Below are positions 8,035 to 16,407 of a DNA stretch of 64,000 bases, piece by piece. The stretch comes from an uncultured Clostridia bacterium. GTDB lineage: Bacteria; Bacillota; Clostridia; Oscillospirales; Ruminococcaceae. Location of the stretch: contig CANPXN010000001.1 of assembly GCA_947586185.1 (NCBI GenBank), positions 124,001-188,000 of the forward strand, given 5' to 3'. Each line of letters begins with the position of its first letter. Position 1 is the stretch's first letter. The position numbers and the translations under genes were made by a program. Below the pieces are notes generated by a model that did not search any database, was not told where the DNA came from, and saw nothing but the letters and a program-made list of their open reading frames with translations.

Positions 8035-8451
8035 TTATTTTGATATGGATTTTTTGTTTTTGTCAAGAAGAGTGAGTAGGATATTCTGCCTTGTGACAAT
8101 GCCGATAAACGAACCTCTGTCATCTGTTACGGGGATAAAGCTTTGCCTTACTGCTCGTTGAAGAAGCTCATCAATTGATGTGTAGATGTTTACCGGCGGA
8201 TTAAAGTCCGTCCGCATAATATCAGAAATAAGTATCTTTTCCTGTGAGCGTATACTGTTGTTGTGGCGATCCAGCATACTCCATAGGAAATCACCCTCAC
8301 TGACTGTTCCGGCATACATACCATTTCTTGTTAGAACTGGTATTGCTGTATACCCGTGTGCTCTCATTTTTTCAAGTCCCTGCCTTACTGTACAGTCGTC
8401 ATAGACATAAGCAGTGCTGGCTTTAGGTACAAGTAGTGATATAATGTTCAT
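8035..8451 (-). CDS. Stand-alone CBS-pair protein
   Basis: 138 residues from ATG 8451, preceded by GGAGGG. Two CBS motifs cover almost the whole protein (CTVRQGLEKMRAHGYTAIPV and IDELLQRAVRQSFIPVTDD), each with the terminal GxVxxxD/R pattern (AGTVSEGDFLW; IGIVTRQNIL). CBS pairs bind adenosine nucleotides (AMP, ATP, c-di-AMP or SAM) and act as energy or signal sensors. It lies divergent to the KtrBA potassium genes; control of potassium uptake or turgor is possible but only inferred from position. Confidence 0.85.
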   Translation of the reverse strand: MNIISLLVPKASTAYVYDDCTVRQGLEKMRAHGYTAIPVLTRNGMYAGTVSEGDFLWSMLDRHNNSIRSQEKILISDIMRTDFNPPVNIYTSIDELLQRAVRQSFIPVTDDRGSFIGIVTRQNILLTLLDKNKKSISK

Positions 8452-8717
8452 TTTGTGTCCCTCCATAACATATTATAACATATTTTATGGAAAATGGAAT
8501 AAAAAAATATGAAATTTCACAAAAAACATTTAAAAAACTTTTGTTTGGTAATTACCGAATTCAGCATACTTATGATGCTTTATACACAAGCTGGGTACTT
8601 TTGGAAGAGCTTGTCATTATTATAGCATATAAAATCAGGAAATGCAAGCACTTTTTGGAAAATTGTAGAAAAAAATATTTTTATTTAAAAATTATGTATA
8701 ATAAATTCTGTATTCAC

Positions 8718-8746
8718 TTGATTTTAGCGCACTTCAATGCTATAAT
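8718..8746 (+). promoter_or_regulatory. Sigma-A promoter of ktrBA; otherwise empty 340-base gap
   Basis: TTGATT (8718-8723), a 17-base spacer and a perfect TATAAT (8741-8746). The rest of the 8452-8790 gap is A+T-rich, and I see no other gene or stable structure in it. A short 89-codon frame at 8487-8756 has no ribosome site or recognisable protein and contains this promoter. Confidence 0.75.
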
Positions 8747-8790
8747 AGCAATGTAATTATTGTTGCCTTAAGGAGGCGTAAAAACTGAAT

Positions 8791-10131
8791 ATGAAGACTA
8801 TTTTCAAACAGTTTACTTCGTTTCAGATTATTATTTTCGGATTTGCGGCGGTTATACTTGCAGGCTCGCTCCTGCTTATGCTGCCGTTTTCAACGTCCGG
8901 AGAGGGATCTGCGTCCTTTTTGGATGCGCTTTTCACCTCAACTTCCGCAGTCTGTGTTACGGGACTTATATGTCATGATACAGCTACATACTGGTCAGTA
9001 TTTGGTCAGAGTGTTATTCTGATACTTATACAAATAGGCGGCCTTGGTGTAGTTTCAGCAGCCTCCGCTGTAGTTATGGTTTCCGGACGGAGAATCAATC
9101 TGCGGCAGAGAAGCACCATGCAGGAGGCTATCGCCGCTCCTCAGGTTGGCGGAATTGTAAAATTCACAGGGTTTATATTAAAAATGACTTTTTTAACGGA
9201 GCTTGCAGGTTGTCTTCTGATGCTTCCGATCTTCTGGAGGGATTTCGGCGCTTTAAAGGGTATCTGGTATTCAGTTTTTCATTCGGTTTCAGCTTTCTGC
9301 AATGCCGGGTTTGATCTTATGGGAACAAGAGCTCAGTATTCGTCCCTTACCTCATATTCCGCCAGTCCGGTTATAAATATAGTTATAATGATTCTTATTA
9401 TAAGCGGTGGTTTGGGATTCCTTACATGGGACGATATCAGGACAAACAAGCTGAACTTTAAGAAATACCGCTTGCAGAGCAAGGTTATACTTGTTACAAC
9501 AGGAATACTGATACTTGTTCCGGCAGTTTACTTTTACTTCTTAGAATTTTCAAGGGAAAGCTGGAAGATGTCTGAGGGGGAGAGAATATTAAGCTCGCTT
9601 TTCCAGGCGGTTACTCCGAGAACCGCCGGTTTCAACACAGCAGAATTTACATTCATGAGGCAGGGAAGCCTTGGAGTTATTATTATACTTATGATTATAG
9701 GCGGATCGCCTGGTTCTACAGCAGGAGGAATGAAAACCACCACTCTTGCGGTACTGTTTTCTTCTGCCGTATCTGTTTTCAAGCGCAGAGAGGATACTCA
9801 GCTATTCGGAAGAAGGACTGCCGATGACGCTATAAAAAGGGCAGCAGCGCTTTTGATGATGTATCTTTTGCTTTTTATCACAGGAGGAATAGCCATAAGC
9901 TGTATAGAGGGAATACCTTTGGTTGACTGTATGTTTGAAACTGCCTCTGCAATAGGAACAGTAGGGCTTACAGTAGGAATAACTCCTGATCTTAATATAG
10001 CGTCACATCTTATTTTAATTATACTTATGTTTGTGGGAAGAGTCGGAGGGCTTACATTTGTATTTGCGGCATATTCGCCAAAGGCTGCCGGACTTACAAG
10101 ACTTCCTCTTGAAAAGATAAATATTGGATAA
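8791..10131 (+). CDS. ktrB: Potassium uptake channel subunit KtrB/TrkH
   Basis: 446 residues with four membrane-pore-membrane repeats. The four selectivity-loop segments are seen as TSAVCVTGL (residues ~50), SAFCNAGFD (~170), AVTPRTAGFNT (~270) and ASAIGTVGLTVG (~390). It forms the ion pathway and works with the RCK protein encoded 15 bases downstream. The ATG at 8791 lies 14 bases after the GGAGG motif, which is long; an in-frame CTG at 8785 would give the usual 8-base spacing, so the real start may be there. Confidence 0.93.
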   Translation: MKTIFKQFTSFQIIIFGFAAVILAGSLLLMLPFSTSGEGSASFLDALFTSTSAVCVTGLICHDTATYWSVFGQSVILILIQIGGLGVVSAASAVVMVSGRRINLRQRSTMQEAIAAPQVGGIVKFTGFILKMTFLTELAGCLLMLPIFWRDFGALKGIWYSVFHSVSAFCNAGFDLMGTRAQYSSLTSYSASPVINIVIMILIISGGLGFLTWDDIRTNKLNFKKYRLQSKVILVTTGILILVPAVYFYFLEFSRESWKMSEGERILSSLFQAVTPRTAGFNTAEFTFMRQGSLGVIIILMIIGGSPGSTAGGMKTTTLAVLFSSAVSVFKRREDTQLFGRRTADDAIKRAAALLMMYLLLFITGGIAISCIEGIPLVDCMFETASAIGTVGLTVGITPDLNIASHLILIILMFVGRVGGLTFVFAAYSPKAAGLTRLPLEKINIG

Positions 10132-10146
10132 GAAAGGACAACTGAT

Positions 10147-10794
10147 ATGAAAACAATTTTGCTGATAGGGCTTGGAAGATTCGGACGGCATATTGCCCGA
10201 AAGCTTAATGAGCTGAATCATGAGGTTATGGCTGTTGACAAGAATGAAGAAAGAGTCGCAGCAGCGCTTCCTTATGTCACCAGCGCACAGATAGGCGACG
10301 GAACGCACAGGGATTTTTTAAGTTCTCTTGGAATACGTAACTTTGACGTTTGTATCGTTGCCATCGGCGACAATTTTCAAAATTCCCTTGAAACAACTTC
10401 CCTTTTAAAGGAGCTGGGAGCTGCAAAGGTCGTGGCACGAGCTGCAAGGGACGTTCATGCTAAATTTCTTTTAAGAAACGGAGCAGATGATGTTGTATAT
10501 CCTGAAAAGCAGCTTGCATCATGGACTGCGATAAGATATACCTCGGATCATATTTTTGATTATATCGAGCTGGACGGAGACTATGCAATATTTGAGGTTT
10601 CAGTGCCTAAAAACTGGGTGGAAAAGACGATCGGACAGATAGATATTCGCCGTAAGTATAATATCAATATACTGGCGTTAAAAAGGAAGGGTATTCTTTA
10701 TCCGAGCATTTCACCTGAAACCCAGCTTGGCGAAGCAGATACAATGCTGGTTCTTGGAACCTACACGTCAATTCAGAAGTGTTTTCATATATAG
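10147..10794 (+). CDS. ktrA: Potassium uptake regulatory subunit KtrA/TrkA (RCK)
   Basis: 215 residues. The N-terminal Rossmann RCK domain carries the nucleotide-binding GLGRFGRHIA (residues ~7-16) and AVDKNEERV with the ribose-binding acidic residue. The C-terminal RCK_C domain (~135-215) often binds c-di-AMP in Firmicutes. It forms the ring that gates KtrB in response to ATP/ADP. The gene follows ktrB by 15 bases with an AAAGGA ribosome site. A link to the c-di-AMP hydrolase GdpP at 43.8 kb is known for the family but not shown here. Confidence 0.93.
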   Translation: MKTILLIGLGRFGRHIARKLNELNHEVMAVDKNEERVAAALPYVTSAQIGDGTHRDFLSSLGIRNFDVCIVAIGDNFQNSLETTSLLKELGAAKVVARAARDVHAKFLLRNGADDVVYPEKQLASWTAIRYTSDHIFDYIELDGDYAIFEVSVPKNWVEKTIGQIDIRRKYNINILALKRKGILYPSISPETQLGEADTMLVLGTYTSIQKCFHI

Positions 10795-10803
10795 CTTGGA
10801 AAA

Positions 10804-10843
10804 TTAAGGCGATACTGCACAATCTTTATTCGGTATTGCCTTA
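10804..10843. repeat. Short inverted repeat derived from the TTAAGGC repeat family
   Basis: TTAAGGCGATACTG pairs with CGGTATTGCCTTAA around a short loop. The right part (CACAATCTTTATTCGGTATT, then GCCTT) matches the right end of the element at 37512-37687 with four differences, so this is likely a deletion remnant of that element. It follows ktrA and may also act as a transcript-end hairpin. Confidence 0.6.
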
Positions 10844-10902
10844 AAGATATCCCTTATCCGGGGCTAAGTGGTAACATAACTTTAAATTTGGAGGCTTTTA
10901 TT

Positions 10903-12123
10903 TTGAGTATCAGAAAGAAAATTTTGGGTATTACTGCGGTGCTAACTTGCGGAGTGAATGTATTATGTAGTAGTGCAATTATATTTAATGCCGGCGCTGA
11001 AGTATACAACGAGCTTACTTATACTAAAATAGATGAGAATAATGACGGAACATATGATTATGCGGAGATTTCAGACTGTGATGAGTCAGCTATAGCTGTG
11101 GAAATTCCTGCGGTAATTGACGGACTGCCTGTTACGAGTATAGGAAAAGAGGCGTTTAGAAGCTGCACAGGGCTTAAAAGCGTAATTATCCCTAATGGCG
11201 TTAAAAGCATTATGAGCTTTGCATTTTATAAGTGTTCAGGCCTTGAGAGCATAACGCTGCCGGACAGTGTTACAAGCATTGACGGAGGAGCGTTCAGAGA
11301 ATGTACAAGTCTTAAAAGCGTTAGTATACCTGAGGGTGTTACAAATATTCCCGGTACTATATTTTACGGATGCACAAGCCTTAGCAGTGTGAGCATTCCT
11401 GACAGTGTTGAGAGTATCGAATATACTGCGTTTTCAGATACAGCCTTGATCAATAGCCAGACAGGTGTAAAGTATGTGGATACATGGGTGATAGCCTGTG
11501 ATGAGAATGTCATATCCGCTGAAATAAAAGAGGGTACAAGGGGAATAGTTGATTTTGCATTCTATGAGCATAAAAATCTTGAGAGCGTGAGCATTCCCGA
11601 CGGCGTTATGTATATCGGAAACAGTGCGTTTAAGGGCTGCGAAGGCATTAAGAGTGTAAGCATTCCAGGAAGCGTTAGGAATATTAAAGACTATTCATTT
11701 TATGGCTGCCAGAGTCTTAATGATATAACGATTTTGAATCCTGAATGTGTAATCGGACTTCCAAATTCATTCTCATATACAATATGTAATGGATTTAATC
11801 AATCTACCAACAGTAACTATTATAACGGCATGATTTATGGCTATGAAAATTCTACTGCTCAGGCTTATGCCGATAAGTATAACTGCAAGTACCTCTCTAT
11901 CAATGAATATGGCGTTATAGGTGACGCAAACAATGACAAAAAGGTAACTGCTGTAGACGCTGCGCTTATATTCAGCGAATTCAAGAAGGTATACAATGGT
12001 GGTGAGGGCACTTTTACTGCGGAGCAGCTTGGAAGATGTGATTTGAACGGTGACGGGAAGATAACCGCCATAGACGCATCCAAAGTATTTTCTATATATA
12101 AGGAAAATTACAGAAGAGGTTAA
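10903..12123 (+). CDS. Secreted BspA-like LRR protein with C-terminal dockerin
   Basis: 406 residues from the TTG at 10903, chosen because GGAGG lies 8 bases upstream. A signal peptide (residues ~1-30) is followed by a conserved region (ELTYTKIDENNDGTYDYAEI), then about eight LRR_5 repeats of ~23 residues (pattern AF..C..L.SV.IP..V..I), interrupted by a SQTGVKYVDTWVIACDENV spacer. The C-terminal dockerin has two calcium loops, GDANNDKKVTAVD and CDLNGDGKITAID, each followed by an FS.(F/Y)K helix. It would dock onto a cohesin-bearing scaffold or wall protein. The LRR part is probably adhesive. Paralogues lie at 12208, 14817 and 56192. Confidence 0.88.
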   Translation: MSIRKKILGITAVLTCGVNVLCSSAIIFNAGAEVYNELTYTKIDENNDGTYDYAEISDCDESAIAVEIPAVIDGLPVTSIGKEAFRSCTGLKSVIIPNGVKSIMSFAFYKCSGLESITLPDSVTSIDGGAFRECTSLKSVSIPEGVTNIPGTIFYGCTSLSSVSIPDSVESIEYTAFSDTALINSQTGVKYVDTWVIACDENVISAEIKEGTRGIVDFAFYEHKNLESVSIPDGVMYIGNSAFKGCEGIKSVSIPGSVRNIKDYSFYGCQSLNDITILNPECVIGLPNSFSYTICNGFNQSTNSNYYNGMIYGYENSTAQAYADKYNCKYLSINEYGVIGDANNDKKVTAVDAALIFSEFKKVYNGGEGTFTAEQLGRCDLNGDGKITAIDASKVFSIYKENYRRG

Positions 12124-12127
12124 AGTT

Positions 12128-12154
12128 AAAGTACGGCTTTACGCCGTACTTTTT
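12128..12154 (+). terminator. Terminator of the first LRR-dockerin gene
   Basis: Stem AAAGTACGGC / GCCGTACTTT with a 5-base loop, followed by T. A hairpin of very similar sequence follows the paralogues at 13426 and 56164, showing that gene and terminator duplicated together. Confidence 0.85.
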
Positions 12155-12207
12155 GTTGAGGCATAAGCCGTTTTTATTTTTTAAATATAACATGAGGAGG
12201 ATTTATT

Positions 12208-13419
12208 GTGAAATTAATAAAAAAGCTTTTAAGTTCGGTCATTGCAATAGCATGTGGTGTGAGTGTTATGTGTGGAGGCTCGGCATTGCTGACAGTTAGC
12301 GCTGACGGTATTTACGATAAGCTTACTTATGTATTGAGTGACAGGGATAGAGATGGAACATATGATTATGTTGAAATAACAGATTGCGATGAGTATGCCC
12401 TTAATGTTGAGATACCTTCAAAAATTGACGGACTACCGGTTGAATCAATTGGTTTTGGGGCCTTTCAGGATTGTGCGGTGCTTATAAGCATAACGATTCC
12501 AGACAGCGTAACAAGTATAGAAGCTTGTGCATTTTCCAATTGTGTGAGTCTTGAAAGCATAACGATTCCGGACAGCGTAACAAGTATAGGTTATGATGCA
12601 TTTTGGCGTACAGATTTTATTAGTAGTCAGACAGGCGTAAAGTATGCGGATAAATGGGTTGTAGGATGAGATGCAAACGTTACATCAGCTGAACTAAAGA
12701 CCGGTACAAGGGGTATAGCCAAAGATGCGTTTAGAGACTGTACAATTCTTGAAAGCATAACGATTCCGGACGGCGTAACATATATAAACTGGAGAGCATT
12801 TTATAAATGTACAAGCCTTAAAAGTATAACGATTCCAGACAGTGTAACAAACATGAGCTCTAATGTGTTTATCGGCTGTACAAGTCTTGAAAGCGCAATA
12901 ATTCCGGACAGCTTAACAAGAATAAGAGAGCTGACGTTTATGGACTGTACAAGTCTTAAAAGTATAACGATTCCCAAAAGCATAACAAATATAGGAAATT
13001 TGGCGTTTTCCGGCTGTGAAAGTCTTGAAAGTATTACTATTCTAAATCCTGACTGCGAAATATATATGAGTAATGAAACTATATGTAATAGTAGTAATGA
13101 GAATGCTAAAGCTTATTATAAAGGTATTATTTATAGTTATGCAGACTCCACTGTGCAGGCCTATGCCGATAAATATAACTACAAGTTTCTGGCAATAAAT
13201 GACTACGGCGTTATAGGCGACGCAAACAGTGACCAAAAGGTAACGGCTGTAGACGCTGCGTTTATATTCAGCGAATTTAAAAAGATATACCATGGTGGTG
13301 AGGGTACTTTTACTGCGGAGCAGCTTGGAAGATGTGATTTGAACGGTGACGGTAAGATAACCGCCATAGACGCATCAAAGGTATTTTCAATATATAAGAA
13401 AAATTACAGAAGAGGGTAA
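12208..13419 (+). pseudogene. LRR-dockerin protein interrupted by one in-frame TGA
   Basis: A GTG start at 12208 with GAGGAGG upstream opens a signal peptide and LRR repeats, and the frame stops at TGA 12667-12669. The same frame continues without another stop to 13419 through five more LRRs and a complete dockerin (GDANSDQKVTAVD; CDLNGDGKITAID). In the paralogues the interrupted position is a Cys codon (VVDCDKDV at 56 kb, VIACDENV at 10.9 kb; here VVG-stop-DANV), so a single base change (TGT or TGC to TGA) explains it. The truncated product would lack its dockerin. A sequencing error or readthrough cannot be excluded; full length would be 403 residues. Confidence 0.8.
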
Positions 13420-13425
13420 AATTAC

Positions 13426-13450
13426 AGGACGGCTTTGTGCCGTCCTTTTT
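13426..13450. terminator. Terminator of the second LRR-dockerin gene
   Basis: Stem AGGACGGC / GCCGTCCT with a 5-base loop, then TTTTT. It touches the last bases of the convergent dinB gene. Confidence 0.85.
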
Positions 13451-14681
13451 AATTTCCAAATGGATTGGTAATATGATCATCCTTGGGAGAAATATTTGAA
13501 AGCTCCGGGTCTGACAGCATTATTGCCTTTTGGACAGCGAATTTGCCGAAGCGGGTTTTTAATCCGTCAACTGCTGATTCTATGGACTCCTGTCTGTCCA
13601 ATCCGGCTGTATCGTCAAAAAAAGAGAGCTGGACAAAATCCATTGGTATAAGACTGCATGCTCTTACGGTAAGACTGCGAACCGGCTTTTGGCTTGGATT
13701 CTGTCTATATAGTGAGTATGCCTTTTGGAATATGGATTTTGCTGTTCTGTTTGGTATGTCAAGCTTGCCCTGCCTTTCATAGCTGTAAAATTCATTGTCA
13801 CGGACTCCTATCTGAACGGTCTGACATACGAAGCCCTTATCTCGAAGCCTTGAGGAAACGCTTTCACTGAGTATCATAAGGGTGATCTTGATATCCCCAT
13901 CTGTAATGAGATCTCTTGGAGTTGTCATTCCGTTTCCTACTGATTTTATAAGTGATTTTTCTCCTATATCTGAAACAGGCGAGCTGTCCAATCCGTTTGC
14001 AGACTGCCATAGCTTTATGCCCGGCTTTCCAAACATTTTTTCAAGCCATTCCGGACTGCATCCTGCAAGCTCCCCTATGGTGTTTATGCCCTTTGATTTA
14101 AGCTTACGGCAGGTTGATCTGCCTACATAGAGCAGATCGCTTACCGGTAGTGGCCACACCTTTTCTTTGAAGTCTGCGCTGTTGATAACTGTTGTTGCAT
14201 CGGGCTTTTTCAAATCCGAGCCAAGCTTTGCAAAGATTTTGTTGAATGAAACTCCTATGGATGCGGTTATGCCAAGTTCTGATTTTATGCGCTTACGCAG
14301 ATCGTCAGCAATTTCCTTTCCGTTTCCGAAAACAAGTCGGCTTTGGGTGACGTCCAGCCAGTTTTCATCAAGACCGTAGGGTTCTATTTTGTCGGTGTAT
14401 TCGGAGTATATCTCTTTTGCGGCTCTGGAATATTTCATATACAAATTGTAATGCGGCGGAACGAATACGATTTCGGGGCATTTTTTCTGAGCCTGCCACA
14501 TAGTATCGCCGGTTTGAATATTGAACCTTCTCGCTTCATAATTTTTTGCAAGCACTATCCCGTGCCTTGCCTCCGGGTCGCCGAGAACCGCTAAGGGTTT
14601 TCCTTTCAAGCTGTTGTTTTGTGCGCATTCTACTGAGGCGTAGAAGTTGTTCATGTCGGAATGTAAAATAACTCTTTCCAT
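13449..14681 (-). CDS. dinB: Y-family DNA polymerase IV
   Basis: 410 residues. The palm begins with ILHSDMNNFYASVE (catalytic Asp near residue 9), and the second catalytic motif is YGLDENWLDVT (family: S.DE...D) near residue 105. Helix-hairpin-helix and little-finger regions follow (NTIGELAGCSPEWLEKMFGK; IKSVGNGMTTPRDL). The enzyme performs error-prone translesion synthesis. An SOS operator lies 13 bases upstream of its start. The G-L in place of S-I before the catalytic DE pair is typical of a clostridial DinB subgroup. Confidence 0.92.
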   Translation of the reverse strand: MERVILHSDMNNFYASVECAQNNSLKGKPLAVLGDPEARHGIVLAKNYEARRFNIQTGDTMWQAQKKCPEIVFVPPHYNLYMKYSRAAKEIYSEYTDKIEPYGLDENWLDVTQSRLVFGNGKEIADDLRKRIKSELGITASIGVSFNKIFAKLGSDLKKPDATTVINSADFKEKVWPLPVSDLLYVGRSTCRKLKSKGINTIGELAGCSPEWLEKMFGKPGIKLWQSANGLDSSPVSDIGEKSLIKSVGNGMTTPRDLITDGDIKITLMILSESVSSRLRDKGFVCQTVQIGVRDNEFYSYERQGKLDIPNRTAKSIFQKAYSLYRQNPSQKPVRSLTVRACSLIPMDFVQLSFFDDTAGLDRQESIESAVDGLKTRFGKFAVQKAIMLSDPELSNISPKDDHITNPFGN

Positions 14682-14693
14682 AATAAAGCCTCC

Positions 14694-14713
14694 ATAAGAA
14701 CAAATGTTCTTAT
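14694..14713. promoter_or_regulatory. LexA (SOS) operator of dinB
   Basis: ATAAGAAC-AAAT-GTTCTTAT is a perfect 8-bp inverted repeat around a 4-base centre and contains the Firmicute SOS-box core GAAC-N4-GTTC. Its place just before dinB indicates LexA repression relieved by DNA damage. Confidence 0.85.
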
Positions 14714-14757
14714 ATTATTATAACACAAAATCTGAAAAAGTAAAGAGGAAAGTTTTG

Positions 14758-14786
14758 TTGACATATTTAGCGTTTTATGCTATGAT
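14758..14786 (+). promoter_or_regulatory. Sigma-A promoter of the third LRR gene
   Basis: TTGACA (14758-14763), a 17-base spacer and TATGAT (14781-14786), 30 bases before the GGGAGGA ribosome site. Confidence 0.75.
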
Positions 14787-14816
14787 TTTTACATAAAATA
14801 ACAGGGAGGAATTGTT

Positions 14817-16292
14817 ATGAAAATAGGAAAAAGATTTTTAAGCCTTGCTGTATCTTTTATGTGTGCTGCAAGTATAATGCTTTGCGGTATGCCTGCGGTG
14901 AGTGCAGAAACAGGAACCTATGGTGCGTTTACTTATGAGAAAATTGATGAGGATAATGACGGAACAGTCGATTATGTGGAAATAACCGATTGTAATGAAT
15001 ATTTTACTTCCGTTGAGATACCTAATGAAATTGACGGACTGCCGGTAACAAGTATAGGATATGAGGCATTTAAAAATTGTGACGGTCTTACAAGCATAAC
15101 AATCCCTAATGGCGTAATAAGTATAGGAGAAGATGCATTTAGATACTGTGGAGGTCTTACAAGCATAACGATTCCAGACAGCGTAACAAGTATAGGAGAT
15201 GGGGTATTTTCCGGCTGTGACAGTCTTACAAGCATAACCGTATCGGAAAACAACCAAAGCTATGTAAGCATGGACGGTGTGCTTTTCAGTAAAGATAAAA
15301 CGCAACTTATATGTTATCCAGCCGGAAATAGTAACCTTAATTATGATATTCCCGACAGTGTAACAAGAATAAGAGAATCTGCATTTTTCGGCTGTGAAAG
15401 CCTTACAAGCATAACAATTCCTGGCAGCATAACAAGTATAGGCAATTCTGCATTTGAAAGCTGTAAAAGTCTTGCAAGCATAACAATCCCAGATAGCGTA
15501 ACAAGTATAGGAGTTGGTGCATTTTTCTGCTGTTACGGTCTTACAAGCATAACGATTCCTAACAGAGTAACAAGTATAGGAGATTTTACGTTTTACCAAT
15601 GTATAAGTCTTACAAGCGTAACGATTCCCGACAGTGTAACAAGTATAGGAGTTGGTGCATTTTTCTTCTGTGATGGTCTTACAAGAATAACAATCCCCGA
15701 CAGTGTAACAAGTATAGGAAAATCTGCATTTAACGGATGTGAAGGTCTTACAAGCGTAACGATTCCCGACAGTGTAACAAGTATAGGAGGCTCTGCATTT
15801 AAAAGCTGTACAAGTCTTACAAGCGTAACGATTCCCGACAGTGTAACAAGCATAGGAACATCTGCATTTTACTGCTGTAAAAGTCTTACAAGCATCACGA
15901 TTCCTAACAGCGTAACAAGTATAGGAGCATTTGCATTTCAAGAATGTTACGGTCTTACAAGCATAACGATTTTAAATCCTGATTGCAAAATATGGATGTA
16001 TATGGATACTATATGCAATGGCTATAATTTGGATGGTGAAGGATGTTATTATAACGGCAAAATTTACGGCTATGAAAACTCTACCGCTCAGGCGTATGCA
16101 GAAGAGTTTGGCTATACATTTGAACCAATAGGCGAAAGCGGAAAACCTTGGTGTATGGCTGATGTGGTAAAAATGAAGAAATACCTCACGGGAATAGACG
16201 TGGAAATAACCGATAATTTTGATTTAAACAGCGACGGGGTAATAAATATCTTCGATCTGATGCTTATGAAAAGAGAGATACTGAACGGCTGA
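14817..16292 (+). CDS. Secreted BspA-like LRR protein with degenerate dockerin
   Basis: 491 residues. A signal peptide (1-30, VSA-ET) leads into the family region EKIDEDNDGTVDYVEI and about fourteen LRR_5 repeats of 23 residues, several nearly identical (LTSITIPDSVTSIG). A small insert, NNQSYVSMDGVLFSKDKTQL, replaces one repeat. The C-terminus is dockerin-like but odd: the first half keeps the helix MADVVKMKKYLTG yet lacks the calcium loop (ESGKPWC stands in its place), while the second half, DLNSDGVINIFDLMLMKREI, is intact and of the same subtype as the enzyme dockerins in this window. Docking may be weakened or of a different specificity. Confidence 0.87.
   Translation: MKIGKRFLSLAVSFMCAASIMLCGMPAVSAETGTYGAFTYEKIDEDNDGTVDYVEITDCNEYFTSVEIPNEIDGLPVTSIGYEAFKNCDGLTSITIPNGVISIGEDAFRYCGGLTSITIPDSVTSIGDGVFSGCDSLTSITVSENNQSYVSMDGVLFSKDKTQLICYPAGNSNLNYDIPDSVTRIRESAFFGCESLTSITIPGSITSIGNSAFESCKSLASITIPDSVTSIGVGAFFCCYGLTSITIPNRVTSIGDFTFYQCISLTSVTIPDSVTSIGVGAFFFCDGLTRITIPDSVTSIGKSAFNGCEGLTSVTIPDSVTSIGGSAFKSCTSLTSVTIPDSVTSIGTSAFYCCKSLTSITIPNSVTSIGAFAFQECYGLTSITILNPDCKIWMYMDTICNGYNLDGEGCYYNGKIYGYENSTAQAYAEEFGYTFEPIGESGKPWCMADVVKMKKYLTGIDVEITDNFDLNSDGVINIFDLMLMKREILNG
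15078..15965 (+). repeat. Tandem 69-bp coding repeats (LRR)
   Basis: About a dozen 69-base units, with the shared core ACAAGCATAACGATTCC and CAGTGTAACAAGTATAGGA, encode the LRR units. Units between 15600 and 15900 are the most alike, which suggests recent unequal crossing-over or slippage. Confidence 0.85.
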
Positions 16293-16407
16293 TAAAAATG
16301 AATATTTTTTCTGTTTCCCATTGCTTTTTTCTGCAAAACAGTGTATAATATTACTGTAACTGTGGGGCATGCCCCTTATTGAAAATTTTATTTCAGGAGG
16401 ACTTAAA

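Noticed and set aside
8487-8756. 89-codon frame upstream of ktrB
   Set aside because: No ribosome site, no recognisable protein, A+T-driven composition, and it contains the ktrB promoter.
12667-12669. TGA read as selenocysteine
   Set aside because: The position is Cys in paralogues, but no SECIS-like hairpin is evident just downstream and secreted LRR proteins are not known selenoproteins; a nonsense change is simpler.
14838-15941. Long antisense frame (367 codons) opposite the LRR gene
   Set aside because: It mirrors the 69-bp coding repeat and yields a Cys/Tyr-rich periodic sequence; the plus-strand protein has signal peptide, LRRs and dockerin.
15078-15965. Regular repeats that could suggest a CRISPR array
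   Set aside because: The 69-bp units are contiguous coding LRR repeats without unique spacers, and no cas genes are present.
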